Positions 55,627 to 63,472 of a DNA stretch of 64,000 nucleotides are shown one piece after another. The stretch covers positions 558,001 to 622,000 of the forward strand of contig NZ_JBGGWB010000001.1 of NCBI RefSeq assembly GCF_041321155.1. Direction: 5' to 3'. Numbering within the stretch: the first letter of the stretch is position 1; each line of letters begins with the position of its first letter. Origin of the DNA: Sphingomonas sp. IW22 (lineage in GTDB: Bacteria; Pseudomonadota; Alphaproteobacteria; Sphingomonadales; Sphingomonadaceae). The notes under the pieces were generated by a model. It saw only the letters and a list, made by a program, of their open reading frames with translations. It had not been told where the DNA came from and ran no database searches. The position numbers and the translations under genes are program-made.

Positions 55627-56256
55627 TCAGCGCTGCGGCGCTGCGCCTTCGGGAGCGCCCTGACCCGGAGCACCGCCCTCGCCCTGGGACTGCATCATCT
55701 GCTGCATCTGCATCTGGCGAATCACCGCTTCAGGCATGAAATCGACCATCTCGATGTCGAACACGAGCAGCGAGTCGGCCGGGATCACTTCCTGCCCGGT
55801 TTGCGGGTTGGTCTGGGCCGACGCGCCATAGGCCAGTTCGGGCTTCATCCAGACACGATACTTGGCGCCCTTGGGCATCAGCTTCAGCGCCTCGGCAAAG
55901 CCGGGGACGACGCCCTTGGGCGACAGGGGCGTCGGCTGACGGCTCTCGTCGAACACCGTGCCGTCGCGCAGCTTGCCCGAATAATTGACCAGAACCAGGT
56001 CCGCATCGGTGGGCGTCGCGCCGCCCTGCCCGGCTTCAAGCACCCGATATTGCAGGCCGCTCTCGGTCTCGACGACGCCGGGCTGACCGGCGTTATAGGA
56101 CAGGAACTGGGCGTTGGTGCCGGTTTCGGCGACCACGCCGGCCGTCCCCTTCCACGCAAGCGCGAAGGACAGGACCAACGCGGCGGCGATGGCGACCCAC
56201 AACCAGACGACATAACCGCGCTTGACGGGCTGAATCGGCACGGCGGTGATCGACAT
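55627..56256 (-). CDS. Membrane-anchored FKBP-type peptidyl-prolyl isomerase
   Basis: A 209-residue protein with one N-terminal membrane segment (about 15-34) and an FKBP domain (about 65-175). The domain has LQYRVLEAGQGGATPTDADL, VLVNYSGKLRDGTVFDES, KGVVPGFAEALKLMPKGAKY and YGASAQTNPQTGQEVIPADS (each cited within limits). It faces the periplasm and folds exported proteins. A Met/Gln-rich tail (MQMQQMMQSQ) follows. Convergent with wecB; rpsU lies upstream on the same strand. Confidence 0.92.
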   Translation of the reverse strand: MSITAVPIQPVKRGYVVWLWVAIAAALVLSFALAWKGTAGVVAETGTNAQFLSYNAGQPGVVETESGLQYRVLEAGQGGATPTDADLVLVNYSGKLRDGTVFDESRQPTPLSPKGVVPGFAEALKLMPKGAKYRVWMKPELAYGASAQTNPQTGQEVIPADSLLVFDIEMVDFMPEAVIRQMQMQQMMQSQGEGGAPGQGAPEGAAPQR

Positions 56257-56320
56257 GATGCGCGGTCCTAGTACTGGCGCGCGGGCATCAAGCGCCCGGC
56301 CGCCCGGTCAGTAATGTTCA

Positions 56321-56353
56321 GAAAACGAACGGCCGGCCCAAGGGGACCGGCCG
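56321..56353 (-). terminator. Rho-independent terminator of rpsU
   Basis: On the minus strand a 10-base-pair GC-rich stem (56330-56339 with 56344-56353, one G-U pair) is followed by a short T-rich tract (TTCGTTTTC), 11 bases after the rpsU stop. The weak T run makes it less certain. Confidence 0.6.
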
Positions 56354-56363
56354 GTCGGGCACC

Positions 56364-56570
56364 TTAACGGGCGCCGTCGCGCTCCAGGCGCTTACGCTCC
56401 AGCTTGCGCGCGCGGCGGACCGCGGCGGCGCGCTCACGCGCACGCTTTTCGCTAGGCTTTTCATAGTGACGGCGCAGCTTCATCTCGCGATAGACGCCCT
56501 CACGCTGCAGCTTCTTCTTGAGCGCCCGCAGCGCCTGGTCGACATTGTTGTCGCGAACGATGATTTGCAT
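56364..56570 (-). CDS. rpsU: 30S ribosomal protein S21
   Basis: A 68-residue basic ribosomal protein that promotes initiation. It shows the start [20 protein letters not shown] and the [14 protein letters not shown] stretch, ending in [15 protein letters not shown]. Length is normal. Followed by a terminator and the FKBP gene. Confidence 0.96.
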   Translation of the reverse strand: MQIIVRDNNVDQALRALKKKLQREGVYREMKLRRHYEKPSEKRARERAAAVRRARKLERKRLERDGAR

Positions 56571-56724
56571 AAGGCCGTCTGACTCCGATCTTCTAGCGCA
56601 ATGAAACAGGGGTCGCCGAAGGGCACCCCTCGCACGTTGCCCGCGCCCTACGCCCGATGGCCGCCGATTTCAAGCCCGGATACCGCGCTTTGCGGCGGAA
56701 CGGTGCTGGCCTAGAAGCATCGGG

Positions 56725-58014
56725 ATGGCAGATGCGACCCCTCCCGGCCGGGCAATGCGGCTTCGTTCGATCATTGGCGGATCGGCCGGCAATCTGGTCG
56801 AATGGTATGACTGGTACGCCTATGCGGCCTTCACCCTGTATTTCGCGCCGCATTTCTTTCCCTCTGGCGACCCGACGGTCGAATTGCTTCAGGCGGCGGC
56901 CGTATTTGCCCTGGGCTTTTTCATGCGACCCATCGGCGGGTGGCTGATGGGCGTCTATTCCGACCGGCACGGGCGCAAGGCGGGGCTGACCCTGTCGGTC
57001 GCACTGATGTGCGCGGGGTCGCTGATCATCGCGGTCGCGCCGACCTATGCCACGGCAGGCGTGCTGGCGCCGGCGCTGTTGCTGGCGGCGCGGTTGCTCC
57101 AGGGGTTGTCGGTCGGCGGCGAATACGGCGCCAGCGCGACCTATTTGTCCGAGATGGCGGGACGTGGCCGCCGGGGTTTTTTCGCCAGCTTCCAATATGT
57201 CACGTTGATTTCGGGGCAGTTGCTGGCGCTGGGCGTGCTGCTGGTGCTCCAGATGGTGATGAGCGAGGCCGCGCTCGATGCCTGGGGCTGGCGCATTCCC
57301 TTTGCAATCGGCGGGTTGCTGGCGGTCAGCGTCTTCTGGTTGCGACGCGGGCTGCTGGAGACGCAGAGCTTTCACAATATCGGCAAGGACGGCCCCCGAT
57401 CGGGCTTTTGGACCTTATGGGCGCAGCACCCGCGTGAGAGTGTGACGGTGCTGCTGCTGACGGCGGGCGGCACGCTCGCCTTCTATGCCTATTCGATCTA
57501 CATGCAGAAATTCCTCGTGAACACGGCGGGGTTCGCCCGCGAAACCGCATCGGCAATCATCGCAGGCGCGCTGTTCGTGTTCATGGCCATTCAGCCGATG
57601 GCCGGTGCCCTTTCGGACCGGATCGGGCGAAAGCCGCTGATGGTCGGCTTTGGCGTGATGGGCGTGCTGTTCACCTATCCCATCTTCACCACGCTGGCGG
57701 GCACACGCGATCCGTGGGCGGCGTTCGCCATCTGTGTCGGCGCGCTGGTGATCGTCAGTGGGTACAGCGCGATTTCGGGCGTGGTGAAGGCCGAGATGTA
57801 CCCCGCCCATATCCGCACGCTTGGCGTCGCCCTGCCCTATGCCATCGCCAACGCGGTGTTCGGCGGGACGGCCGAATATATCGCGCTATGGTTCAAGAAT
57901 GCCGGGAATGAGGCCGGTTTCTACTGGTATGTCACCGGCATGATCGGCGTGTCGCTCATCACCTATCTGATGATGCGCGACACCCGCGACCACACATTGA
58001 TTGCCGAGGATTGA
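56725..58014 (+). CDS. MFS transporter, metabolite:H+ symporter family
   Basis: A 429-residue MFS protein with 12 helices. The first loop motif is GNLVEWYDWYAYAAFTLYFAP, typical of the MHS family (alpha-ketoglutarate, shikimate, dicarboxylate permeases), and the loop after helix 2 is MGVYSDRHGRKAGL. QGLSVGGEYGAS further supports the family. Substrate unknown. It converges with the receiver gene (6-base gap). Confidence 0.9.
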   Translation: MADATPPGRAMRLRSIIGGSAGNLVEWYDWYAYAAFTLYFAPHFFPSGDPTVELLQAAAVFALGFFMRPIGGWLMGVYSDRHGRKAGLTLSVALMCAGSLIIAVAPTYATAGVLAPALLLAARLLQGLSVGGEYGASATYLSEMAGRGRRGFFASFQYVTLISGQLLALGVLLVLQMVMSEAALDAWGWRIPFAIGGLLAVSVFWLRRGLLETQSFHNIGKDGPRSGFWTLWAQHPRESVTVLLLTAGGTLAFYAYSIYMQKFLVNTAGFARETASAIIAGALFVFMAIQPMAGALSDRIGRKPLMVGFGVMGVLFTYPIFTTLAGTRDPWAAFAICVGALVIVSGYSAISGVVKAEMYPAHIRTLGVALPYAIANAVFGGTAEYIALWFKNAGNEAGFYWYVTGMIGVSLITYLMMRDTRDHTLIAED

Positions 58015-58020
58015 GCCCGG

Positions 58021-58413
58021 TCAGAGGATAAGGTCGGATTCGCCGGCCCGTGCGGCAAGGATGCGGCCAATCGCGTCGAACAGCGCATCCATCGCCACGG
58101 GTTTGAACAGCACCTCGTCCGCGCCCAGCCGCTTGCATCGTTCGGTGAGGTCGGGCGCGGTGTCTGCCGTCACGACGATAATGGGCAGTTCGCCCTTTGC
58201 GTCGGGACGCGCACGGATGCGCTCGACCGTTTCGAACCCATCGATGCCGGGCATTCGCAGATCGACGAGGATCACGTCGAAATCCTCCGCATCGATGCGG
58301 CGAAGCCCCTCTTCGGCTCGATCCGCCTCGGCCATCGTGGCTCCGGCAACGTCAAGCATGTCCCTGACGACGCGACGGTTCATCGCATCGTCTTCAATGA
58401 ATAGAACGTTCAT
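58021..58413 (-). CDS. Stand-alone response regulator receiver
   Basis: A 130-residue single-domain receiver. It has the full acidic pocket (FIEDDAMN, D8/D9), the phosphorylation Asp 51 (ILVDLRMPG), Thr 82 (VVTAD) and Lys 104 (LFKPV). No output domain is attached. It lies 63 bases downstream of the hybrid kinase on the same strand, so it is the likely partner. A GGAGA site precedes the ATG. Confidence 0.94.
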   Translation of the reverse strand: MNVLFIEDDAMNRRVVRDMLDVAGATMAEADRAEEGLRRIDAEDFDVILVDLRMPGIDGFETVERIRARPDAKGELPIIVVTADTAPDLTERCKRLGADEVLFKPVAMDALFDAIGRILAARAGESDLIL

Positions 58414-58476
58414 CGCCGGTTCTCCGACTGATGTCCGTTACGGATAAGGTTTGCGACCATGGGGCCTGCTATCCGA

Positions 58477-60921
58477 TCATGCGGCATGCGAGGCAAGGGG
58501 CAGTTCACCTTCAGCCTTCCTCTCGAAAAGGCGCGCGGCCAGCGCGGGCCCTGCAATCGGTTTTTCGATCAATGTCACACGGTTGGACCGGGCGAGCCAT
58601 TGAAGGACAGCTTCTGTCGGCTGTTTCCACAAAATGAAGGTCGCGACCGACCATTCGGCCGCTGCGCCGGAAAGCGTGGCAAGCGCCAGCAAACGCGAAT
58701 CGTCATCGTCACCGATGGACGCGAAATCGGCCAAAATCCGCGTCGCGCCGTCCATCGCGGCGATCGCCGCTTCGATCGTGGTGACTGCCACGACCTCTCC
58801 CACGCGAGGCGCCAGCAGCGTGCGCAACATGCTGCGCGCGATCGGGTTCGCCTCCAGCAGGATCAGCGCATCGTCGTTCCGCGCGGTCGGCAAATCCGCG
58901 GGCGCCTGTGCCACAATCAGGGGCAGGCGAACCGTGAACACGGCGCCGGTGCCCACATCGCTCGCCAAAGAAATGTCGCCACCCAGTGCCCGCGCCAGAT
59001 TGCGGCAGATGGTAAGGCCCAGCCCGGTGCCGCCATATTGCCGAGTCGTGGTCGAATCGGCCTGCTTGAACGACTCGAAGATTTCGCCGTGCTTGTGAGT
59101 CGGAATGCCGATGCCGGTATCGCGAACCGAAATGCTGAAGTGCCGGCCATCCTCCTCAACCATGGCACTCAGCCCGATCGACCCCGATTCGGTGAACTTC
59201 AGTGCATTGGACAGCAGGTTCGACACCAGCTGGCGCACACGGCCAGCATCGGTTTCGATCCAGCGGGGGGCCGATTCCAGCGCGCATTCGAACGTCAGCC
59301 CCTTGGCGCGGACCTGTTCCTCCCACATGCGCGCGACGTCGGTCAGGGCAGCACGCAGGTCGGCGGGTTCCGGCGCGACCGTCAGATTGCCATTCTCCAT
59401 CTTGGCCACATCAAGGATGTCGTCGACCAACGCCCGCATCGTCAGGCCCGCCCCGTGCACGACCTGAACCCGATCACGTTGCGCGAGCGGCAAGGCGCGG
59501 TCGGCCAGCATCACCTGGGTCATGCCGAGAATGCCATTCAGGGGGGTGCGAATCTCGTGGCTGGTCGTCGCAAGGAATTCGGTCTTGGCAGCGAGCGCCT
59601 TGGCGAGCGCATGGTTGCTCCGCTCCAGTTCGACATTGGCCGCGGCAACCTGATTGCGGCTGCGGCGGATGGTCACCAAGCCAAAGCTGAGCAAGCCGAC
59701 GATCACCGCCGCACCACCCGCCACCGCGAACAACAGGGTGCGCTGGAAGCGCGCGCGTGAACGTTCAAGTTCCACACTGGCGCTCAGTTCATCGGCCTTG
59801 AGCCGGGCGATCCGAAGTTCCTGATTCGCGAAATCGAACTGCGCCGCCATCAGCGCGGTGTTGGTCGACGCCGCCAGTCGCGTCTCTTCGTCGGTTAGCC
59901 GCCGGAGCGCCTCAAGATGCGCCAGCGCGCGCGCGTCGTCGCCAGTTGTCTTGTAAAGGTCGACCGCCGCGACATGCGCCTGCCGAAACGCCGCATTCGT
60001 TTCATCAGGATCGACATTCGTAAAGACCGCTTCGAGCCATCGGCGAGCTTCGGCGATATTGCCACGCGCAAGCGCCAGTCGCGCTGCGACGGTTTCAACC
60101 TGCAGACGCGCCGCTCGACCGCCTGGTCTGGCCCGCATCGACAATGCCTGACTAAGATTGCGCTGCGCAATATCCAGCTTGCCAAGCTCAATGTTCGCGT
60201 TGACTATATTTCCCAGGATCCGTGCCTGCAGCGGTATCAGGTTTCGCGCGCGAGCAATGCGAAGCGCTCGGTCATACTCGGTGATCGCGTCGGCGTAACG
60301 CTCCTGACCATAAAGCCCGGTAGCCCGGTTATTGTAGAGCGCCAGAGCGAGCATATCGTCGCTGTCATAGGCGTCTTCAGCCTGCTGGAAATATCGGTCA
60401 GCGCGTGCGAAATCGCGTCCGTCAATGTAAAGGTTTGCAATGCTTTGCAGGGCGATCGCCTGTCCGCGTCGGTCGCCTGCCGCAATGAAGGCGCGGTGCG
60501 CCTGCTGGTATGTTCGCAACGCATCGGCGGCCCGCACCTGTTGGGCATAGATGCTACCACGCGCGAGCAGGATGTCGCCATAAAGCTTCGGCTTGCCTGC
60601 CAAACGCGCCAAAAGGGCACCACTTTCGGTGAGCGGCAGGGCCGCACCTCCATGGCCATTGCGAACCAGTGCCTCGCTACCTAACCAGCGCGCACTGGCA
60701 AGTGCCTCGCGCCGAATTCTGGTATCGCCAATCGACAACGCCTGTCGCTCGGCTAGAGCAGCCTGAGCGAACGCGGCGTTCGTATCGGCAAGCATCAAGT
60801 CGCGGGATCGGCCCAGCGTGGTTGCGACGGGTTCGGGAATGGGGCTGCCGGAGTCGGCATATGCCCCCGCAAGCGCAACCAAGGCGCAGAGGCCGAACGC
60901 AAATCGGGCAAGGGGTCTCAT
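58477..60921 (-). CDS. TPR-sensor hybrid histidine kinase with degenerate receiver
   Basis: An 814-residue sensor kinase (ATG 60921; a GTG at 60930 is an alternative). N-terminal signal/anchor (about 4-22), a periplasmic TPR-rich region (about 30-390, [24 protein letters not shown] repeats), a membrane segment near 396-418, then HisKA with [18 protein letters not shown] (His about 455), HATPase_c (N of LLSNALKF, G1 DTGIGIP, G2 GGTGLGL), and a C-terminal receiver-like domain. In the latter the first acidic pair is replaced (LLEAN) while the Asp (ILADF) and Lys (IEKPI) remain. Downstream of the EAL gene, upstream of the receiver. Confidence 0.92.
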   Translation of the reverse strand: MRPLARFAFGLCALVALAGAYADSGSPIPEPVATTLGRSRDLMLADTNAAFAQAALAERQALSIGDTRIRREALASARWLGSEALVRNGHGGAALPLTESGALLARLAGKPKLYGDILLARGSIYAQQVRAADALRTYQQAHRAFIAAGDRRGQAIALQSIANLYIDGRDFARADRYFQQAEDAYDSDDMLALALYNNRATGLYGQERYADAITEYDRALRIARARNLIPLQARILGNIVNANIELGKLDIAQRNLSQALSMRARPGGRAARLQVETVAARLALARGNIAEARRWLEAVFTNVDPDETNAAFRQAHVAAVDLYKTTGDDARALAHLEALRRLTDEETRLAASTNTALMAAQFDFANQELRIARLKADELSASVELERSRARFQRTLLFAVAGGAAVIVGLLSFGLVTIRRSRNQVAAANVELERSNHALAKALAAKTEFLATTSHEIRTPLNGILGMTQVMLADRALPLAQRDRVQVVHGAGLTMRALVDDILDVAKMENGNLTVAPEPADLRAALTDVARMWEEQVRAKGLTFECALESAPRWIETDAGRVRQLVSNLLSNALKFTESGSIGLSAMVEEDGRHFSISVRDTGIGIPTHKHGEIFESFKQADSTTTRQYGGTGLGLTICRNLARALGGDISLASDVGTGAVFTVRLPLIVAQAPADLPTARNDDALILLEANPIARSMLRTLLAPRVGEVVAVTTIEAAIAAMDGATRILADFASIGDDDDSRLLALATLSGAAAEWSVATFILWKQPTEAVLQWLARSNRVTLIEKPIAGPALAARLFERKAEGELPLASHAA

Positions 60922-60977
60922 CAGCCACACATCCCCACCCTGGCACGCGAAGGTTTATTTCGCGTCAACGAAACCGC

Positions 60978-62303
60978 TCAGGCACGCTTCCAGAAACTTT
61001 CCGGCCGACCGAAACTGGGCCGCGTAACGGCCGTCGCGCTCAAATGACGTTCCTCGTCGAGGAACTGCAGAAGCGCCTGGATCGCGATTGGGCGGCTGAT
61101 CAGGAAGCCCTGCGCCACGTCACAACCCATCACCCCCAACAACGCCAGCGCGGCAGGCGTTTCGACACCCTCCGCCGTGACTTCCATGTCAAGCGCATGG
61201 GCCAAGTCGATCGTCGAGCGAACGATCAGCGGGTCACGGTTGCTGCTGGTCAGTTCCAGCACAAACATCTTGTCGATCTTCAGCTCGCGCGCAGGCAATT
61301 GCTTGAGATAGGCAAGGCTCGACAACCCGGCTCCATAATCGTCTATCGCCAGGGTGATGCCGATCTCGTCAAACATGCGCAGATGCCGGATCGCACTCTC
61401 AGGATCGCGAATTACAGCCGTTTCGGTGATTTCGAAGCCGATCCTGACGGACACGCCGTCCATCATCCGGCACACTTCTTCAACGAAATCGCTATCTGCT
61501 AGCAGCAAGCCAGAGATGTTGACGAAAACCGGGATATCATGGCCGCCCGCCGCCAGCAGCAACTGATCGATCATCGCCTGCCGGATGGTCCAGAGCGTCA
61601 GGGCGCGTATCTTGTTCGATTCCTCGGCCAGCGCGATGAATTCGCCCGGCATGATCAACCCGCGTTCGGGATGCTGCCAGCGCACCAGCGCCTCGACGCT
61701 GACGATCTCCTGCCGGCGCAGATGCACCTTCGGCTGGTACTGAAGAAACACTTCCCCATTGCCGATGGCGACGGACAGGTCCCGCATCAACGTCATGCGG
61801 TCATAACAAATCTGCGCCCGGCTTAGGTCGTGGACAACCGGCTTCTCTTCAGCGCGAGCTTCCTCGAGTGCCGCTTCGGCACCCTCGGCGAAGCGGACCT
61901 CGTCACATTCATGACTGGGAATGGCGGCACCCGCCAACATCAGTTCGACCGCATGCCCTTCCCCGTCAACTTCAAATGGCGCCGCGAATCGAGCGGCGAT
62001 GACGTCGATCGTCGCATCCGCATCGGTGGGCAAAGCGCCTTCGAATGCGATTTCAATCAAGGCGCGGCCGACACAGATCACTTGGGCGTTCGGCAGTAAC
62101 TCGCGCACGCTGGCCGCGATATCGTTGATCAGCATATCGGCCCGCCGACATCCCAGAACGCGACGCAAGGCGGGGAAATTGCAGACCTCGGCCAGGATCA
62201 TCAGCCGCCATGGCGCCAGCGCGCGCTGCACCAAACATGGCGTCGCCGACGCACGCGGCGCGTCATTAGGAATCGGATCGAGCGAAGGCACATCCAGCGA
62301 CAT
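60978..62303 (-). CDS. EAL-domain c-di-GMP phosphodiesterase
   Basis: A 441-residue protein (ATG 62303; an in-frame TTG at 62312 is possible, neither has a strong ribosome site). The N-terminal half (about 30-165) resembles a degenerate GGDEF-type fold without a GGDEF motif. The C-terminal EAL domain (about 170-435) keeps the catalytic set: EAL/VRW (residue about 205), NIS, EITETA (two Glu), IDDYGAG (two Asp), KIDK and AEGVET. It should hydrolyse c-di-GMP. It is first in a minus-strand cassette with the hybrid kinase (56-base gap) and receiver. A CtrA-type palindrome lies 99 bases upstream. Confidence 0.9.
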   Translation of the reverse strand: MSLDVPSLDPIPNDAPRASATPCLVQRALAPWRLMILAEVCNFPALRRVLGCRRADMLINDIAASVRELLPNAQVICVGRALIEIAFEGALPTDADATIDVIAARFAAPFEVDGEGHAVELMLAGAAIPSHECDEVRFAEGAEAALEEARAEEKPVVHDLSRAQICYDRMTLMRDLSVAIGNGEVFLQYQPKVHLRRQEIVSVEALVRWQHPERGLIMPGEFIALAEESNKIRALTLWTIRQAMIDQLLLAAGGHDIPVFVNISGLLLADSDFVEEVCRMMDGVSVRIGFEITETAVIRDPESAIRHLRMFDEIGITLAIDDYGAGLSSLAYLKQLPARELKIDKMFVLELTSSNRDPLIVRSTIDLAHALDMEVTAEGVETPAALALLGVMGCDVAQGFLISRPIAIQALLQFLDEERHLSATAVTRPSFGRPESFWKRA

Positions 62304-62401
62304 TGTGTCCAATCGCTAATCGCAAGCTCTTTCGAAGCGGTTAACTGCGCCTTTCCGGCACAACGGATTATCGCAAGGCAGCGACCTGCATCTTGTATCG
62401 A

Positions 62402-62420
62402 GGTTAATTTCGAATTAACC
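62402..62420. promoter_or_regulatory. Full CtrA-type binding site (palindrome)
   Basis: GGTTAATTTCGAATTAACC reads TTAA-N7-TTAAC, the full CtrA consensus, on the plus strand, and equally on the minus strand because it is an 8-base-pair inverted repeat with a 3-base spacer. The plus-strand continuation TTAACCAT also matches the 8-base CtrA half-site of Caulobacter. It lies 40 bases before the small ORF start and 99 bases before the EAL start, and is the only such site I saw in this window. Confidence 0.75.
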
Positions 62421-62459
62421 ATCTCTTCCGAGGCTTTGTTGCCTCTCAGGAGAAAAAAT

Positions 62460-62513
62460 ATGTTCGACGTCCTGTTCCGGGAAACGTACAACGAGACGAT
62501 CCGTCCGTTCTGA
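62460..62513 (+). CDS. Candidate 17-residue small protein or leader peptide
   Basis: An ATG at 62460 opens a 17-codon frame, MFDVLFRETYNETIRPF, ending in TGA at 62513. The ribosome site AGGAG at 62448-62452 with a 7-base A-rich spacer is one of the strongest in the window. Upstream are a small GAGGC/GCCTC hairpin (62430-62445) and the CtrA-type box; downstream a 13-base-pair hairpin and a terminator. No plus-strand gene follows before the terminator, so it is not an attenuator leader of a visible operon. It is too short to assign to a family. Confidence 0.55.
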   Translation: MFDVLFRETYNETIRPF

Positions 62514-62522
62514 TTGCCACGG

Positions 62523-62558
62523 TCCGGATTGGCCGCGCGAACGCTCGGCCAATCCGGA
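62523..62558 (+). ncRNA. Stable hairpin, possible small-RNA structure
   Basis: Thirteen perfect base pairs (62523-62535 with 62546-62558) and a 10-base loop, 10 bases after the 17-codon ORF. There is no T run directly after it, so it is not itself the terminator; it may stabilise the transcript or be part of a structured RNA. Confidence 0.5.
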
Positions 62559-62580
62559 TCTCTAGTGACGCACGAAGACG

Positions 62581-62607
62581 AGCCCCCGCCCTGCGGGTGG
62601 CTTTTTT
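62581..62607 (+). terminator. Rho-independent terminator of the small unit
   Basis: AGCC-CCCGC pairs with GCGGG-GGCT around a 3-base loop with one bulged T, followed by TTTTTT (62602-62607). It ends the plus-strand small transcript; the minus-strand orientation lacks a T run. Confidence 0.8.
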
Positions 62608-62634
62608 GTTGTCCGCCGCTTTCGATGGAGCCGA

Positions 62635-63408
62635 TCAGATCCCGTCGGAGCCGACTGCGTAGCCGGCAACCTTCAGCCGTTCGGTCAGATCACTAAGGCA
62701 CCGATCGACCGCGTCGGGATCGGCCCCGCGCACGACGAAATTGGCACCCACCCGCCCTTCGCGGAAAAAGGGATAGCTGCCGATCGCGACAGCCGCATCG
62801 CAGCTCTCCCCGCGATGCTCCCGCTCAACCGCGCGCAGCAAATCTGCCACTTCGCTTTCCGGCACCCAGCAACCGACCGTGCGGCTGACAAGTGGCCGCC
62901 CCCCTTCCAGCGTGCCGGTCAGTGCTTCCAGCATGCCAGCGGTGATGTGGGGAACGCCAGCGAGAATGAAGATATTGCCGTGCCGGATTCCCGGCGCGCC
63001 CGACATGCGATTCGGGATCAGGCCCGCCCCCTGCGGCACGCGCGCCATGCGAAGCCGCGCGTCGGTCAGGCCGCCGCGCGTTTCATAATGCGCTTCCAGC
63101 ATGGCGCGCGCCTCAGGGTGGACGACTACGGGCACGCCCAGCCCCTCGGCAATCGCATCGACAGTGATGTCGTCATGCGTCGGGCCGATCCCGCCGGTGG
63201 TGAAGCAATAGTCATATCGCGTGCGAAGCGTGTTCACCGCTTCGACAATGGCGGACGTCCGGTCGGCCACCATCCGCACCTCGGACAAGCGAATCCCCTG
63301 GACGTTCAGCCACACCGCCAACTGGGCGACATTCTTGTCCTGTGTCCGGCCGGACAGGATCTCATCGCCGATAACCGCAAGGCCGGCGGTCCAGATGCGT
63401 TCGCTCAT
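62635..63408 (-). CDS. Molybdopterin-binding/CinA N-terminal-like protein
   Basis: A 257-residue protein of the MoCF_biosynth family (COG1058). It shows AGLAVIGDEILSGRTQDKN, FTTGGIGPTHDD and IFILAGVPHI. In many bacteria this is the N-terminal half of CinA (ADP-ribose pyrophosphatase/competence-damage protein); here the C-terminal half is the separate pncC gene at 48914. The start ATG at 63408 (or 63420) is uncertain. It diverges from map across 64 bases. Confidence 0.87.
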   Translation of the reverse strand: MSERIWTAGLAVIGDEILSGRTQDKNVAQLAVWLNVQGIRLSEVRMVADRTSAIVEAVNTLRTRYDYCFTTGGIGPTHDDITVDAIAEGLGVPVVVHPEARAMLEAHYETRGGLTDARLRMARVPQGAGLIPNRMSGAPGIRHGNIFILAGVPHITAGMLEALTGTLEGGRPLVSRTVGCWVPESEVADLLRAVEREHRGESCDAAVAIGSYPFFREGRVGANFVVRGADPDAVDRCLSDLTERLKVAGYAVGSDGI

Positions 63409-63472
63409 GGCAAGGGGCATAGCGTGCGCCCCGGCCCTCGCAAAGTCCCGGCCAAAAGGCTATGTCACGGCG

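Larger units (their letters stand above)
62304..62634. other. Intergenic control region and small transcription unit
   Basis: A region of 331 bases between the EAL gene (minus) and the CinA-like gene (minus). It holds a GATAAT element (62367-62372 on minus), the CtrA-type palindrome, a 17-residue plus-strand ORF, a hairpin and a terminator, each described separately. Confidence 0.85.
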
